DNA from: Fidelibacterota bacterium
Lineage (GTDB): Bacteria > Fidelibacterota > UBA8477
Length of the DNA stretch: 24,607 nucleotides
NCBI GenBank assembly: GCA_021734045.1
Contig: JAIPJR010000044.1
Coordinates: 1-24,607, forward strand
Direction: 5' to 3'
The notes under the pieces are model-generated. The model was not told the DNA's origin and ran no database searches. It saw nothing but the letters and a program-made list of their open reading frames with translations. Positions within the stretch are counted from its first letter, which is position 1, and the number at the start of each line of letters is the position of its first letter. Of this stretch, positions 1-8,459 are shown one piece after another. The position numbers and the translations under genes are program-made.

Positions 1-137
1 CTAAAGCCAGGTTGTCTACGCGTTACTCACCCGTTCGCCAGTTTACTCGCAATCCGAAGACTACTTTCTCCTTGACTTGCATGTGTTAAGCACGCCGCCA
101 GCGTTAGTCCTGAGCCAGGATCAAACTCTCCGTTGTA
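1..137 (-). rRNA. rrs: 16S ribosomal RNA, 5' end (partial)
   Basis: The reverse complement contains the universal bacterial 16S 5' signature (the 27F primer site, 110-129) followed by the conserved CGCTGGCGGCGTGCTTAACAC block, CATGCAAGTC, and GGCGAACGGGTGAGTAACGC near the window edge. The gene reads toward coordinate 1 and is cut there, so only about the first 137 nt are present. The mature 5' end is placed roughly 8 nt before the AGAGTTTGATC box by analogy with other bacteria and is uncertain by several bases. The V1 loop is short. This fragment is the best available handle on the organism's phylum. Confidence 0.97.
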
Positions 138-173
138 TTTATCTTGGCTCTTATTTATCTAAACTCAAAAAGG

Positions 174-197
174 TCATTCAACGAGTTTGTTGAATGA
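174..197 (-). other. Perfect hairpin in the rRNA leader
   Basis: A 9-bp perfect inverted repeat (174-182 pairs with 189-197) with a 6-nt loop lies about 40 nt upstream of the 16S 5' end, between the boxA-like motif and the gene. It is not followed by a T run, so it is not a terminator. It could be a leader folding or processing element; the function is inferred only from position. Confidence 0.6.
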
Positions 198-233
198 GCA
201 ATCTCATATCAACCATAAACCCTACACGCCTAA

Positions 234-245
234 TTTTCAAAGAAC
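234..245 (-). promoter_or_regulatory. boxA-like antitermination motif in rRNA leader
   Basis: On the minus strand this reads GTTCTTTGAAAA, close to the boxA element (TGCTCTTTAACA in E. coli; GTTCTTTGAAA-type in many other bacteria) that recruits NusB/S10 to rRNA transcripts. It lies about 100 nt upstream of the 16S start, inside the transcribed leader, the expected place. Confidence 0.7.
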
Positions 246-247
246 CT

Positions 248-262
248 CGGGGAAATTCCCCG
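248..262 (-). other. GC-rich hairpin just upstream of boxA
   Basis: CGGGGAAATTCCCCG is an odd-length perfect palindrome in the leader, two bases 5' of the boxA-like motif in the transcript. The order hairpin then boxA could be a boxB-boxA arrangement, but this is only a positional analogy. No T run follows, so intrinsic termination is unlikely. Confidence 0.5.
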
Positions 263-378
263 GCCTTCCTGTTGAAAGCTGCGTAAAATAATTTTCAAGT
301 GGCCCGCTGTCAACGTGAAAGAAAATCTTTTTTCTCTCCACACTTTCCAGCCTGCCGGACAGCTATCTTCTCACAAAA

Positions 379-416
379 AGCGGGGCGATTATACACCCCA
401 CGCCCCCCGCTAACAA
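379..416 (-). promoter_or_regulatory. rRNA operon promoter with GC-rich discriminator
   Basis: A perfect -10 box TATAAT (388-393) is preceded by TTGTTA (411-416) with exact 17-bp spacing, giving a predicted start near 380 and a leader of about 240 nt before 16S. The bases after the -10 are CGCCCCGC, a GC-rich discriminator of the sort linked to ppGpp control of rRNA promoters. Upstream of the -35 are A-rich tracts that could act as an UP element. An inverted repeat AGCGGGG / CCCCGCT (379-385 and 405-411) frames the -10 box. Confidence 0.82.
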
Positions 417-654
417 GAACTTTTTACCCCGTACAAACAAACTTTTTTCTTCCCCAGTGAATGCTGTGGTTTAACTCCCAAAATTTCAATACCCTACATT
501 TCTTAAGTGTGTTTAAAAAATTCGCTGCCCACTTATCAGTATCCCACCCATCCCTCATTTAATGCCCTGAAGATTCCGGCGTGCCGGGTCATATTTTACT
601 GATAAAATCCTTAACCACAGCACCCCGGTGTTCGATTTTACCTTAGTTAATCAC
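417..654. other. Gene-free spacer between rRNA promoter and operon terminator
   Basis: No open reading frame with a ribosome binding site was seen on either strand. The stretch is AT-rich with A/T tracts next to the rRNA -35 box (possible UP-type DNA) and holds one short 5-bp GC inverted repeat (576-580 with 583-587) that lacks a T tract. Nothing else recognisable. Confidence 0.6.
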
Positions 655-690
655 AAAAAAAAGAGCCAACCGTATAAGGCTGGCTCTTTT
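655..690 (-). terminator. Rho-independent terminator after the protease gene
   Basis: A 10-bp perfect stem (659-668 with 681-690, AAAAGAGCCA / TGGCTCTTTT) is followed on the minus strand by a run of eight T residues. It starts 27 nt after the stop codon of the subtilisin-like gene and separates that operon from the rRNA promoter downstream. Confidence 0.93.
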
Positions 691-716
691 ACCATAACAC
701 GAACTTTTTGTGGGCT

Positions 717-3700
717 TTATTTCATGAAGAGCATCTTGCGGGAAATCGTCTGTGCAGGTGTTATTAACTGGTACACATAGACCCCACTGCTCACAGCTAG
801 GCCAGATTCATCTAATCCATTCCACTGCATCGCATACTCACCGGGTTTGACGGATCCCGAGTAAAGTGTGTTGACCCGGCGACCCCTGATATCCCGGACC
901 ACCAACTCCACGCGCTCGGCAACGGGTACAGTGAACCGAATGGTTGTCGTCGGATTAAAGGGATTCGGATAATTAGGCAGCAACTCATACTCAGATGGGA
1001 TGCTAAAGTTGTGGCCATCAGCCAGATCACTGAACGGTTCACCAAACACGCCTGTACGCATCAAATTACCCCGGTCAGTGGCCCAATACCCCGCCTCACC
1101 AGCAGCGGTTTTAATATCCACCACGGCCAGCAACGAGTCGGAGCCGATAATAACTTCGAAATCACCATCGTCATCCAAATTGGCTACGGTAGGCGTACCG
1201 CGTACGCGACCCTGCAGCACGATGGGGAAACCGCTAATCGGCTCACCCGAGGCTGACAATCCGTACAGATAGTTATCATCAGATCCTACAAAAACCTCCG
1301 GTAGTCCATCATTATCCACATCTGCCAATACAGGTGAGCTGGAAATGGTGGAGCCGGTGAGTACAGGCCAACCGGCAATCAATTCGCCGGTGTGATCCAA
1401 TGCGTAGATATTGCGATCGTAAGATGTGAAAAAGATTTCCAGCATCCCGTCACCGGTGATATCACCCACTCCCGGTGTCATCCGCAGGTTCTGGGTTGGA
1501 TCACTGAATGTCCAAAGCACCTCGCCCGTGTTACTGACCGCGTAAAGTTCATCATTATCACTACCAATAACGATTTCCGGGCCGCCAGTATTATCAATAT
1601 TTGCAACCGTCGGTGCGCTGACCAGCCGATCACCCAATTCCACCGGAAATCCGCTGACTTCCGTTCCATCCAGCTTGAAAGCGTGAAGTAGGCTTCCCCA
1701 GGTTCCTACAATGATTTCTAATTCACCGTCGTTGTCAAGATCAACAACCGACACACCTTCGGTCATTTTTTCAGCTGAGGGTAATATCACGGGAAAATTG
1801 TCCAGGGGTGTACCGTCGTGATTAATGACTGCCAATTGCTGATTATACCCGGGCTGAATGATTTCCAACTCAGGATCATCATCCAGATTCACCAGCGTTG
1901 GTGTGGCCATCAGGTAGCCAGAACTTACCAAGAGTGTGTCAGAAGTGCCATCGTGCTGAATGAGGTAGAGATTCCGGTCCCAGGAACCAATCACCACTTC
2001 CAGGTCACCATCATTATCCACATCACCAATAGCAGGGGTCGCTTCGATTTTACTGCCGAATAACACCGGAAATCCCGGTAACTCACTTCCATCCTGCTGA
2101 TAGGCATGCACCAGGGAATCTTCTGCACCGAAAACAATGTCCATTTCACCGTCGCCATTCAGGTCCACCACCGCATTTCCACTCGTGGTTGCCTGTCGCA
2201 TATGAATCGGGAAATTGGCCTGCCACATCGTGACATCAATGGTGAAATCCACATCCACTTCATAGGGATGAGGGCCGTCCTGATTCGCCTGCAAATGGAG
2301 TGTAAAGGGCAATTCCCCAGTAGAAGCCTCTTCGGAAAGTTCGAAATGGAAGGTATCAAACAGATTCGACCCGATATTGCCACTCTGAATCGTACTGAAA
2401 CTAGCCAAAGAATCCAAAATGGTCACAAAGGGACTGGTGGAGGATAGCATACCGGTAACATTTTCGGCATTCATCCAATTGGGTGCATTGCTCAGGGCAA
2501 TACGAAGGTAGGCGCTTTCACCTGCACTTAGCTGATTATCTCCATCATCATCAATCAACTGCAGGCTATGCGAACTGTAAGTCAACGCAGGAAAGATTAA
2601 TTGCGCCAGGGCATTGTAAACATTTATCCGTCCGGCACCCAGTCCACCGGCATAATTGGGATTAATATCATCGATTGGGTCGGCAGCCGCCAGCATACGA
2701 TCAACCATTTCATCGTTGGACATATCCGGATTCATGCTCTTTAATAAACCAAAACTACTCGCCACCAACGGCGAGGCCATGGAGGTCCCCGGCCAGGCAT
2801 CGTATGAGCCCATGTTAGTCAGGACTGTACTCCAAATACCTTCACCCGGAGCCGATAAATCCACAGTAGAGCCATATGTAGCCCAACTGAAAACATCTGA
2901 CGCGCTCACGGCTGTCACCGATACCACGTTATCATAGGCAGAGGGGTAATGAATGTTGTCGTTAGGTGTGCCGTTGGGATTTCCATTTCCAGCGGCAGCC
3001 ACAACCAAGGACCCATAGGTATTGTACGCGGTATTAATCAGGCTCTGTTCAGATGAACTGAAATTGCTAAAGCTACCCCAGGACAGGTTGATAATGTCAG
3101 CCCCAGCCTTGGCTGCATAGAGAATGCCTGAGTATCCACCGGATACATACCCATTGGCATCCTGGTCATACATACACTTCACCGCCATGATGGAACCATT
3201 AAAAATCGTTGCTGCCACGCCAGCACCATTGTCGGTTTCTGCTGCCAGAATACCAGCCACATGGGTTCCATGCGCCCGATAATCTGCGAAAGCCGCACCG
3301 GTCATGGCTGCCATGGGATCACGGTCAGGGTCTACGCCGCTGGTAGTTCCCGCGATATCCCAGCCCAGAATGTCATCCACATACCCATCTGTATCATCAT
3401 CCACACCATTCACCAAAGGGGAATCATCGTGGACGGCATCTTGCAGATCAGCTGTACCATTGTTATTCACATCACCGACATAAGCTACCAGTTCAGCACG
3501 GTTGATAAATCCGTCTTCATCTGTATCAATCGCATCAAAAATCGCAGCCGGAATCTCGTCCTGATTAATCCAGGCATTGTTGCGCAAGTCCGGATGATTG
3601 TACTGAACGCCAGTATCCACGGAGGCCAGCACAATATCCCGCGAACCCGGTTCCACACCACCGGGAATATCCCATAAATCCCATGCCTGGGGCGCCATGA

Positions 3701-4145
3701 TCCGTGGCAGATGCCACTCGGAGTTAAAACGGGTATCATTGGGGCTGTAATTGACGCGATTAATATTTTCCGGTTCCGCATACAGAACATTCGCATCCTT
3801 GGTAAAATCAGCCATCACTGTCGTGAGGATTGCGCGGTCGCGGTCGCCTGGCAGCACAACCCGGTAGATATTCATCAGTAAAACCTCACCATCGCTGTCT
3901 TCAGGACCCGCATTGGGAAGCCAGCGCTCCATACGGACCACCTCGTGGCGCGACAATAATTCGTCCACAGTTAAAATTCCCGTAACCGGCTTTTGTCCTG
4001 CATCCACGGTCACAGTCACCGTGGGAGCTTCAGCCCTAAATGCCACGAGAAATCGGTCTGCGTACTGTTGCGGCTCAACTGGTCCCGCTACTAAACCAGC
4101 TGCCAGGGCTCCAAATATCAGGGCGCTCTTCATTGTTTTATTCAT
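717..4145 (-). CDS. Secreted subtilisin-like protease (S8) with EF-hand insertion, FG-GAP propeller and T9SS sorting domain
   Basis: Surface serine endopeptidase of 1142 residues. ATG at 4145 is chosen over the upstream in-frame ATG at 4211 because AAGGAAA lies 8 nt before it and a signal peptide follows directly (about 1-21). A propeptide-like region (25-130, fervidolysin style) leads to the S8 domain with the full triad: D177 (VDTG), H292 (HGTH), S455 (GTSMASP), and oxyanion N387. D to H spacing is 115 residues against about 32 in subtilisin; the extra segment has a canonical EF-hand loop (207-218, DTDEDGFINRAE) and a second loop (225-236). An Ig-like stretch (520-640) is followed by eight DxDxDG-type repeats starting near 661, 708, 753, 802, 849, 895, 942 and 989, predicting a beta-propeller. 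The tail (about 1055-1142, NYPNPFNPTTT) is a T9SS type A domain. Last gene of the likely receptor operon, 108 nt after its neighbour; the terminator follows. Confidence 0.93.
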   Translation of the reverse strand: MNKTMKSALIFGALAAGLVAGPVEPQQYADRFLVAFRAEAPTVTVTVDAGQKPVTGILTVDELLSRHEVVRMERWLPNAGPEDSDGEVLLMNIYRVVLPGDRDRAILTTVMADFTKDANVLYAEPENINRVNYSPNDTRFNSEWHLPRIMAPQAWDLWDIPGGVEPGSRDIVLASVDTGVQYNHPDLRNNAWINQDEIPAAIFDAIDTDEDGFINRAELVAYVGDVNNNGTADLQDAVHDDSPLVNGVDDDTDGYVDDILGWDIAGTTSGVDPDRDPMAAMTGAAFADYRAHGTHVAGILAAETDNGAGVAATIFNGSIMAVKCMYDQDANGYVSGGYSGILYAAKAGADIINLSWGSFSNFSSSEQSLINTAYNTYGSLVVAAAGNGNPNGTPNDNIHYPSAYDNVVSVTAVSASDVFSWATYGSTVDLSAPGEGIWSTVLTNMGSYDAWPGTSMASPLVASSFGLLKSMNPDMSNDEMVDRMLAAADPIDDINPNYAGGLGAGRINVYNALAQLIFPALTYSSHSLQLIDDDGDNQLSAGESAYLRIALSNAPNWMNAENVTGMLSSTSPFVTILDSLASFSTIQSGNIGSNLFDTFHFELSEEASTGELPFTLHLQANQDGPHPYEVDVDFTIDVTMWQANFPIHMRQATTSGNAVVDLNGDGEMDIVFGAEDSLVHAYQQDGSELPGFPVLFGSKIEATPAIGDVDNDGDLEVVIGSWDRNLYLIQHDGTSDTLLVSSGYLMATPTLVNLDDDPELEIIQPGYNQQLAVINHDGTPLDNFPVILPSAEKMTEGVSVVDLDNDGELEIIVGTWGSLLHAFKLDGTEVSGFPVELGDRLVSAPTVANIDNTGGPEIVIGSDNDELYAVSNTGEVLWTFSDPTQNLRMTPGVGDITGDGMLEIFFTSYDRNIYALDHTGELIAGWPVLTGSTISSSPVLADVDNDGLPEVFVGSDDNYLYGLSASGEPISGFPIVLQGRVRGTPTVANLDDDGDFEVIIGSDSLLAVVDIKTAAGEAGYWATDRGNLMRTGVFGEPFSDLADGHNFSIPSEYELLPNYPNPFNPTTTIRFTVPVAERVELVVRDIRGRRVNTLYSGSVKPGEYAMQWNGLDESGLAVSSGVYVYQLITPAQTISRKMLFMK

Positions 4146-4188
4146 CGAAATTTCCTTTTTAGCTCTCTCTTCATCTGAAACCACAGAA

Positions 4189-4222
4189 GCTGAAAGCGGA
4201 TGGGAAGTCACCAGCTTTCAGC
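4189..4222 (-). repeat. Intergenic inverted repeat
   Basis: A perfect 9-bp inverted repeat (GCTGAAAGC at 4189-4197, GCTTTCAGC at 4214-4222) with a 16-nt loop lies in the 108-nt gap before the protease gene. It has no T tract on either side, so it may attenuate transcription or stabilise mRNA ends rather than terminate fully. Confidence 0.55.
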
Positions 4223-4253
4223 CTCCGGAATATACGACAAAAACAGGTTCTGG

Positions 4254-7106
4254 CTATTTGACCAGTGTCATTTTCTTTGTCATTGAAAACGATCCGCTGG
4301 TGAGCCGGTAAAAATAGACTCCGGACGATATTTTACTACCGTCAACAGTCACCCGGTAGTTCCCGGCATCCTGAACCTCATTAACCAGCTCGGTAATCAG
4401 ACGACCGCTGATATCATAAACAGCTAAATTCACCTGGCCGAAACTGGGAACACTGTAGTTAATCATGGTCACAGGATTGAATGGGTTCGGATAATTTTGG
4501 GACAATGCAAATTCCGCCGGAATCTGGTTATCCCGTGTATAGATACCCACAACAGCCCAAGCCGTGTCCACTACCGCATGAATCATCAAGTTGTAATTCA
4601 AACCGGCGTCACCCATATTCACCCAGCTACCGGCACCATTTATGAATGAATTTCCCTGGTAACCGGAATTGTCAACTCCCATCGAAGGGGTCGAGCTGTA
4701 AATCCGCCAGCCCACGTAAAAGGAGCCTTCGGTAATCCACAGCGAATCAGCCGTAACATCTACCTGGTTCCAGCCGTAACTCAGACCGGAAATGGCACTG
4801 CGGAATAAGTAGTTATTCAAATCCGTCGGCGGTGTGCCATCACTCTCACCCGGCCAGATATAGGCAATGGTGTTCCCATTGGCATCAGGGTCATTCACAT
4901 AAAATCTGATGCGCTTCATGAGCACCGGGTATGCTTCTGGTGTGAATTTCACGGCGAGATAATTCCCGATATCAGTATTGAATCCGGTTTCAGCTGTTCC
5001 GTCATCGTAAGCCATTTCGATCACGCTCGCAGCTTCCGGTAAAACAAATACTTCACTGGAGTAATTGCTTTCCACGCCTTGATACATGGCTTTCACCGCG
5101 TAATAATAGCCCACGCCATTCTCCACCATTTCATCCGTGAAGGTCCCGGCGGTAAGCGGTGTATCGTTCAACGGTGCACCAAAACTGCCACCTTCGGTGC
5201 GACGATAGACATTATAAGAAAAGCCACCGTCGCTCGTGGTGGTTCCCGATGCAAATAGCGCGTAATTCCCATCTAATCCCGTTCCGGTCAGACTAACAAG
5301 GGCACCACCGCTACTGGGTGTATAACCGTACATTTCACCGGCATATTCACCATCGGAATCCAGAGCAATATATGGATAGAGTGTATCCGTATGGGTCCAC
5401 CCGATATAAAAACTTCCCTGAACTGTGAGATCCGCCGGTGTCAGATCAAAGGTCAAAAACTCATCCATGGCACTGGGCATCACCGGGGCGCTCTGATACA
5501 GAACATCCGCATCATCATTCCAGACAGTGACCTGAATTTCAGCCAGCTGTCCGGGATTTGTGGCATTCCCGCTGGAGAGCAGGTAATAGAAGGTTTCTAA
5601 CTGAGTGGGTAATGCGGCATCGAACCGTTGTGCCCAGCCCGAGCCTACATTGCGGCCGGCTACCCAGGGTGGTGAACCAATAATGAACGACTCATAACTG
5701 TCATCACCATAGAAGAAATCCACTTCCTGCGGGTTATTCAGGTCATCCCAGGTCAGCGTAACGCTGCCGGGTGCCATCTCCGCAGTCACATTGGAGGGCG
5801 GGGGTACAATCAACTGAGTGGTTTTGAAAACATTAATATCATCGATATGCAGTCCGGTTCCGTTACCGCCATCATCGTTTGAATCAACACGACTGGTCCA
5901 TTTTAGACGGATATCTTTTCCGGCGTAGGGAGTCAGGTCTAAATCACCATTAAACTCCAGGCCGGATGTATAAACAGTCCAGCCAGCACCGCCCGGACGC
6001 GAAATATCGCCATAGTCGTAGAACAAATCATTCCAGAGAATACCCGAGGCAGTCATATTATCTTCATCTTCAGCATCATTAAAGAAAAGAGTGTCGCCAG
6101 CGTTGTTTACCAGAATATTATCGACATAAAAACCGGTCAGTGTAGGATCATCGGCAACAGAAAATGCCACATCTGACCCCAGTGCAAACCGGATAATGAC
6201 TTCTTCGCCGGCATAAGCACTCAAATCAAAATTACCGTCCAGCCAGTCACCACTGGTACCACCCCAACCCGGGATATTACAGCCGTCACCGTTGGCGGAC
6301 CAACCATAACCACTGGTTGAAGTGTATGCCGGTGCACCTGCCAGAGCAGTCCAATTCACACCACCATCGGTGGAAATCCGCACATTGGCTACATCCCACC
6401 CGTCAATCGAACAACCGTCGATGGTTTGGGCCGGACCATCATAAGCTTCCAAAGCATATTTCAGCTTGAACTGAAGATTGCTGGTGCCCGCAGGCAGTTG
6501 AATCGGATCGGTATCCAGAAACTGTAGCCAGTCGTCAGAATAACCGCCCAAATCCTCGTCACCACACCACCAGGACATCCCCTCGTAAGCGTTTGTCTCC
6601 GAACGGTGCCACGGGATTGCAGTCATGTCCGCAATTTTCACCAGGTAGTAGTCTTCCAAATTATTGTTACCATCACCGTCGAAATCAGGCATATCACAGT
6701 TCACGGCAAACTCGATAGCGAGTTCTTCGATGTCTGTTACTGTCGGCATCGTAATTACCGGGCTGATTAACTCGGAGATACCAGCACCAGCCGGGTTATC
6801 GTCTGCATTCATACTGTGCGTAGGACTGTAAGAATCCAGATCGGTGAGACTCCATTGGCCCGATAAATCCCATCCGGATACATCACCTTCAAAATCCTCA
6901 GAAAAGACCACCTCACTGTCACGGGTGGCAACCTGCATCGGTTGAATCATGCCGGTATGCGGCGTCAGCCCCCGGTCCGATTGTATCGCGGACACTTCTG
7001 TATCAGTACGGAGTACCGTGGATGCCGGATCCATGTCGTTGCCGGTTTTCGCCATTAATCCGACTGCCATTAACATGGTCAGACCTGTGATAAAATATCG
7101 TTTCAT
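4254..7106 (-). CDS. Modular secreted protein with MAM/InhA-like, Fn3 and duplicated domains, T9SS sorting domain
   Basis: Predicted surface or released protein of 950 residues with no catalytic motif that I can see. Start ATG at 7106 is preferred over in-frame ATGs at 7154 and 7124: AGAGGG precedes it and MKRYFITGLTMLMAVGLMA forms a signal peptide. Residues 68-335 and 336-427 look like carbohydrate- or protein-binding beta-sandwiches of the MAM/immune-inhibitor-A type; each ends in a YAG...(I/L)..DNI/DDI element. A fibronectin III-like strand set (about 436-460, 628-688) surrounds a module that occurs twice (about 465-620 and 697-845; GSFYIGW and GSFYVGW). An acidic DFDGDG loop sits at 141-146. 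The tail 868-950 (QNYPNPFNPVT ... KKMTLVK) is a T9SS type A domain. It begins 48 nt after the PorV-like gene, so the two are probably co-transcribed. Likely role is adhesion or binding; this is inference. Confidence 0.88.
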   Translation of the reverse strand: MKRYFITGLTMLMAVGLMAKTGNDMDPASTVLRTDTEVSAIQSDRGLTPHTGMIQPMQVATRDSEVVFSEDFEGDVSGWDLSGQWSLTDLDSYSPTHSMNADDNPAGAGISELISPVITMPTVTDIEELAIEFAVNCDMPDFDGDGNNNLEDYYLVKIADMTAIPWHRSETNAYEGMSWWCGDEDLGGYSDDWLQFLDTDPIQLPAGTSNLQFKLKYALEAYDGPAQTIDGCSIDGWDVANVRISTDGGVNWTALAGAPAYTSTSGYGWSANGDGCNIPGWGGTSGDWLDGNFDLSAYAGEEVIIRFALGSDVAFSVADDPTLTGFYVDNILVNNAGDTLFFNDAEDEDNMTASGILWNDLFYDYGDISRPGGAGWTVYTSGLEFNGDLDLTPYAGKDIRLKWTSRVDSNDDGGNGTGLHIDDINVFKTTQLIVPPPSNVTAEMAPGSVTLTWDDLNNPQEVDFFYGDDSYESFIIGSPPWVAGRNVGSGWAQRFDAALPTQLETFYYLLSSGNATNPGQLAEIQVTVWNDDADVLYQSAPVMPSAMDEFLTFDLTPADLTVQGSFYIGWTHTDTLYPYIALDSDGEYAGEMYGYTPSSGGALVSLTGTGLDGNYALFASGTTTSDGGFSYNVYRRTEGGSFGAPLNDTPLTAGTFTDEMVENGVGYYYAVKAMYQGVESNYSSEVFVLPEAASVIEMAYDDGTAETGFNTDIGNYLAVKFTPEAYPVLMKRIRFYVNDPDANGNTIAYIWPGESDGTPPTDLNNYLFRSAISGLSYGWNQVDVTADSLWITEGSFYVGWRIYSSTPSMGVDNSGYQGNSFINGAGSWVNMGDAGLNYNLMIHAVVDTAWAVVGIYTRDNQIPAEFALSQNYPNPFNPVTMINYSVPSFGQVNLAVYDISGRLITELVNEVQDAGNYRVTVDGSKISSGVYFYRLTSGSFSMTKKMTLVK

Positions 7107-7154
7107 TTTGCCCTCTTTCTTCATCACGGAATGTTTATTGTCCTGAACATTCAT

Positions 7155-8450
7155 TTAAAAAGTTAGCCCCAAAGAAATCTGCTGAACCATACCCAAGATT
7201 CCATAATTGGAGTAGGAGTAGTCAAATAACAAATTGGTACCGTACATGTTGTACTTAGCGCCAAATCCCAGGGAAATGCGTCGCCAGGGGTATTTACCAT
7301 CGCCGTAAAAACTCTCCCAGGCCGATCGATTGACGGTACCCGTTTTCACACGCAATCCGTCGGTAAAATCCTCGTAGGAATCGAAGTCAGAATCAAAGAC
7401 GCCATTATCATTCACATCATCCCAGTCCCAGCGGCTATTACCATTGGAGTCCACGAAATACTCACCCAGATCATACTCACCATTGTACTCCACGCGGTAT
7501 TTGTCGTATGAACTCACCCATTCGTAGTTGAATTTGTAGCCACCACGGAAAAATATCATGTCATTCCAGGCATACTCAAATCCCACGGCACCACGCAGTG
7601 GTGTATCAGAGGCGTCATTGGCATCTGCAACCAAAGTCAAACGGTGTATTGCTGAGGGCATCCAGGGGCTTTTACCACCAATAACATCACTCAAAAGACC
7701 CATCCGGAAAACCAGCGGCAATGGCCAATCTTCCGTCAACAATCGTGATGTTACCTCAGGGTTACCCTGAAGCGTGGAATTGATATCCACCTCCTGATTC
7801 AGATCCGGTCCATCAAACCGGGTGCTGCCACCAAAATTCTGAATGGCCATGCCCAGCGTGAGGCCGTAAATCCCCAAGTTAAAATTTGACCCGATATCAA
7901 AAGCCAGTACAGATGCGGTTTCGCGATAGATTTGCTCCCGAATCCACTTGGTGGTGACGCCCACAGCAAGGCGATCCGTAAGCTTACGGGTGAAAGTAAC
8001 ACCCACTGCCACATCCATGACCTGGAATTGCTCGCCAGTACCATCCGGAAAATCCAGTGTCGTCACCTCCATATCACCGGAATTCATATACTGGGTGGAG
8101 AAACCAAAGTAATTGCTGCTCCCCAGGGGATAAACCACGCCCATGTAGTTATTGGAAATTCCGGCATAAAGCTGTTGTGAGCTGATATACATATCCGGTC
8201 CTGTTGCAAAAGCAATTCCCGCCGGATTCCAAGCTAATGCCGCAGCACCTTTTGCCAGGGCTGTGTAGGCACCAGCCAGCCCAGCGCCGGACGCGCCGGA
8301 TTCCAGTTTTAGAAACTGACCGACAGAGGTAGCAACTTTGGTAAATTCCTGCCCCGGTTGTACCGTATTAAGTGAATCCTGTAATGACTGCTGTGCCAGA
8401 GTGACGCCAGCGAACAACAAACCGAATGCGAAAATGCGAAGCGATTTCAT
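7155..8450 (-). CDS. PorV/PorQ-family outer membrane beta-barrel protein
   Basis: 431 residues. Signal peptide (1-19, ending TLAQ), then the N-terminal hallmark of the PorV/PorQ family: a GASGAGLAGAYTALA...AALAWNPAG block at 52-78, amphipathic beta strands throughout and a C-terminal F, as in FadL-like 14-stranded barrels. PorV is the outer membrane protein that binds T9SS cargo sorting domains and delivers them to the surface attachment complex; assignment to PorV rather than another paralogue is not possible from sequence alone. An unusual insert at 334-355 has two DxNxN...D repeats 11 residues apart, resembling dockerin calcium loops. The ribosome binding site AGGAGGA (8455-8461) overlaps the stop codon of the preceding gene, so translation is probably coupled. 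It sits between two secreted proteins and downstream of a TonB receptor, suggesting service to local cargo. Confidence 0.88.
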   Translation of the reverse strand: MKSLRIFAFGLLFAGVTLAQQSLQDSLNTVQPGQEFTKVATSVGQFLKLESGASGAGLAGAYTALAKGAAALAWNPAGIAFATGPDMYISSQQLYAGISNNYMGVVYPLGSSNYFGFSTQYMNSGDMEVTTLDFPDGTGEQFQVMDVAVGVTFTRKLTDRLAVGVTTKWIREQIYRETASVLAFDIGSNFNLGIYGLTLGMAIQNFGGSTRFDGPDLNQEVDINSTLQGNPEVTSRLLTEDWPLPLVFRMGLLSDVIGGKSPWMPSAIHRLTLVADANDASDTPLRGAVGFEYAWNDMIFFRGGYKFNYEWVSSYDKYRVEYNGEYDLGEYFVDSNGNSRWDWDDVNDNGVFDSDFDSYEDFTDGLRVKTGTVNRSAWESFYGDGKYPWRRISLGFGAKYNMYGTNLLFDYSYSNYGILGMVQQISLGLTF

Positions 8451-8459
8451 GGCGTCCTC

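Noticed and set aside
576-587. Second terminator in the rRNA spacer
   Set aside because: The 5-bp GC stem has no T tract on either strand and is too weak.
4146-4211. Upstream in-frame ATG of the protease gene, adding 22 residues
   Set aside because: No ribosome binding site in front of it and the added residues are hydrophilic, whereas the ATG at 4145 has a good site and starts a signal peptide directly.
7107-7154. Upstream starts of the 950-residue protein
   Set aside because: The ATG at 7124 and that at 7154 lack ribosome binding sites and would place charged residues ahead of the signal peptide.
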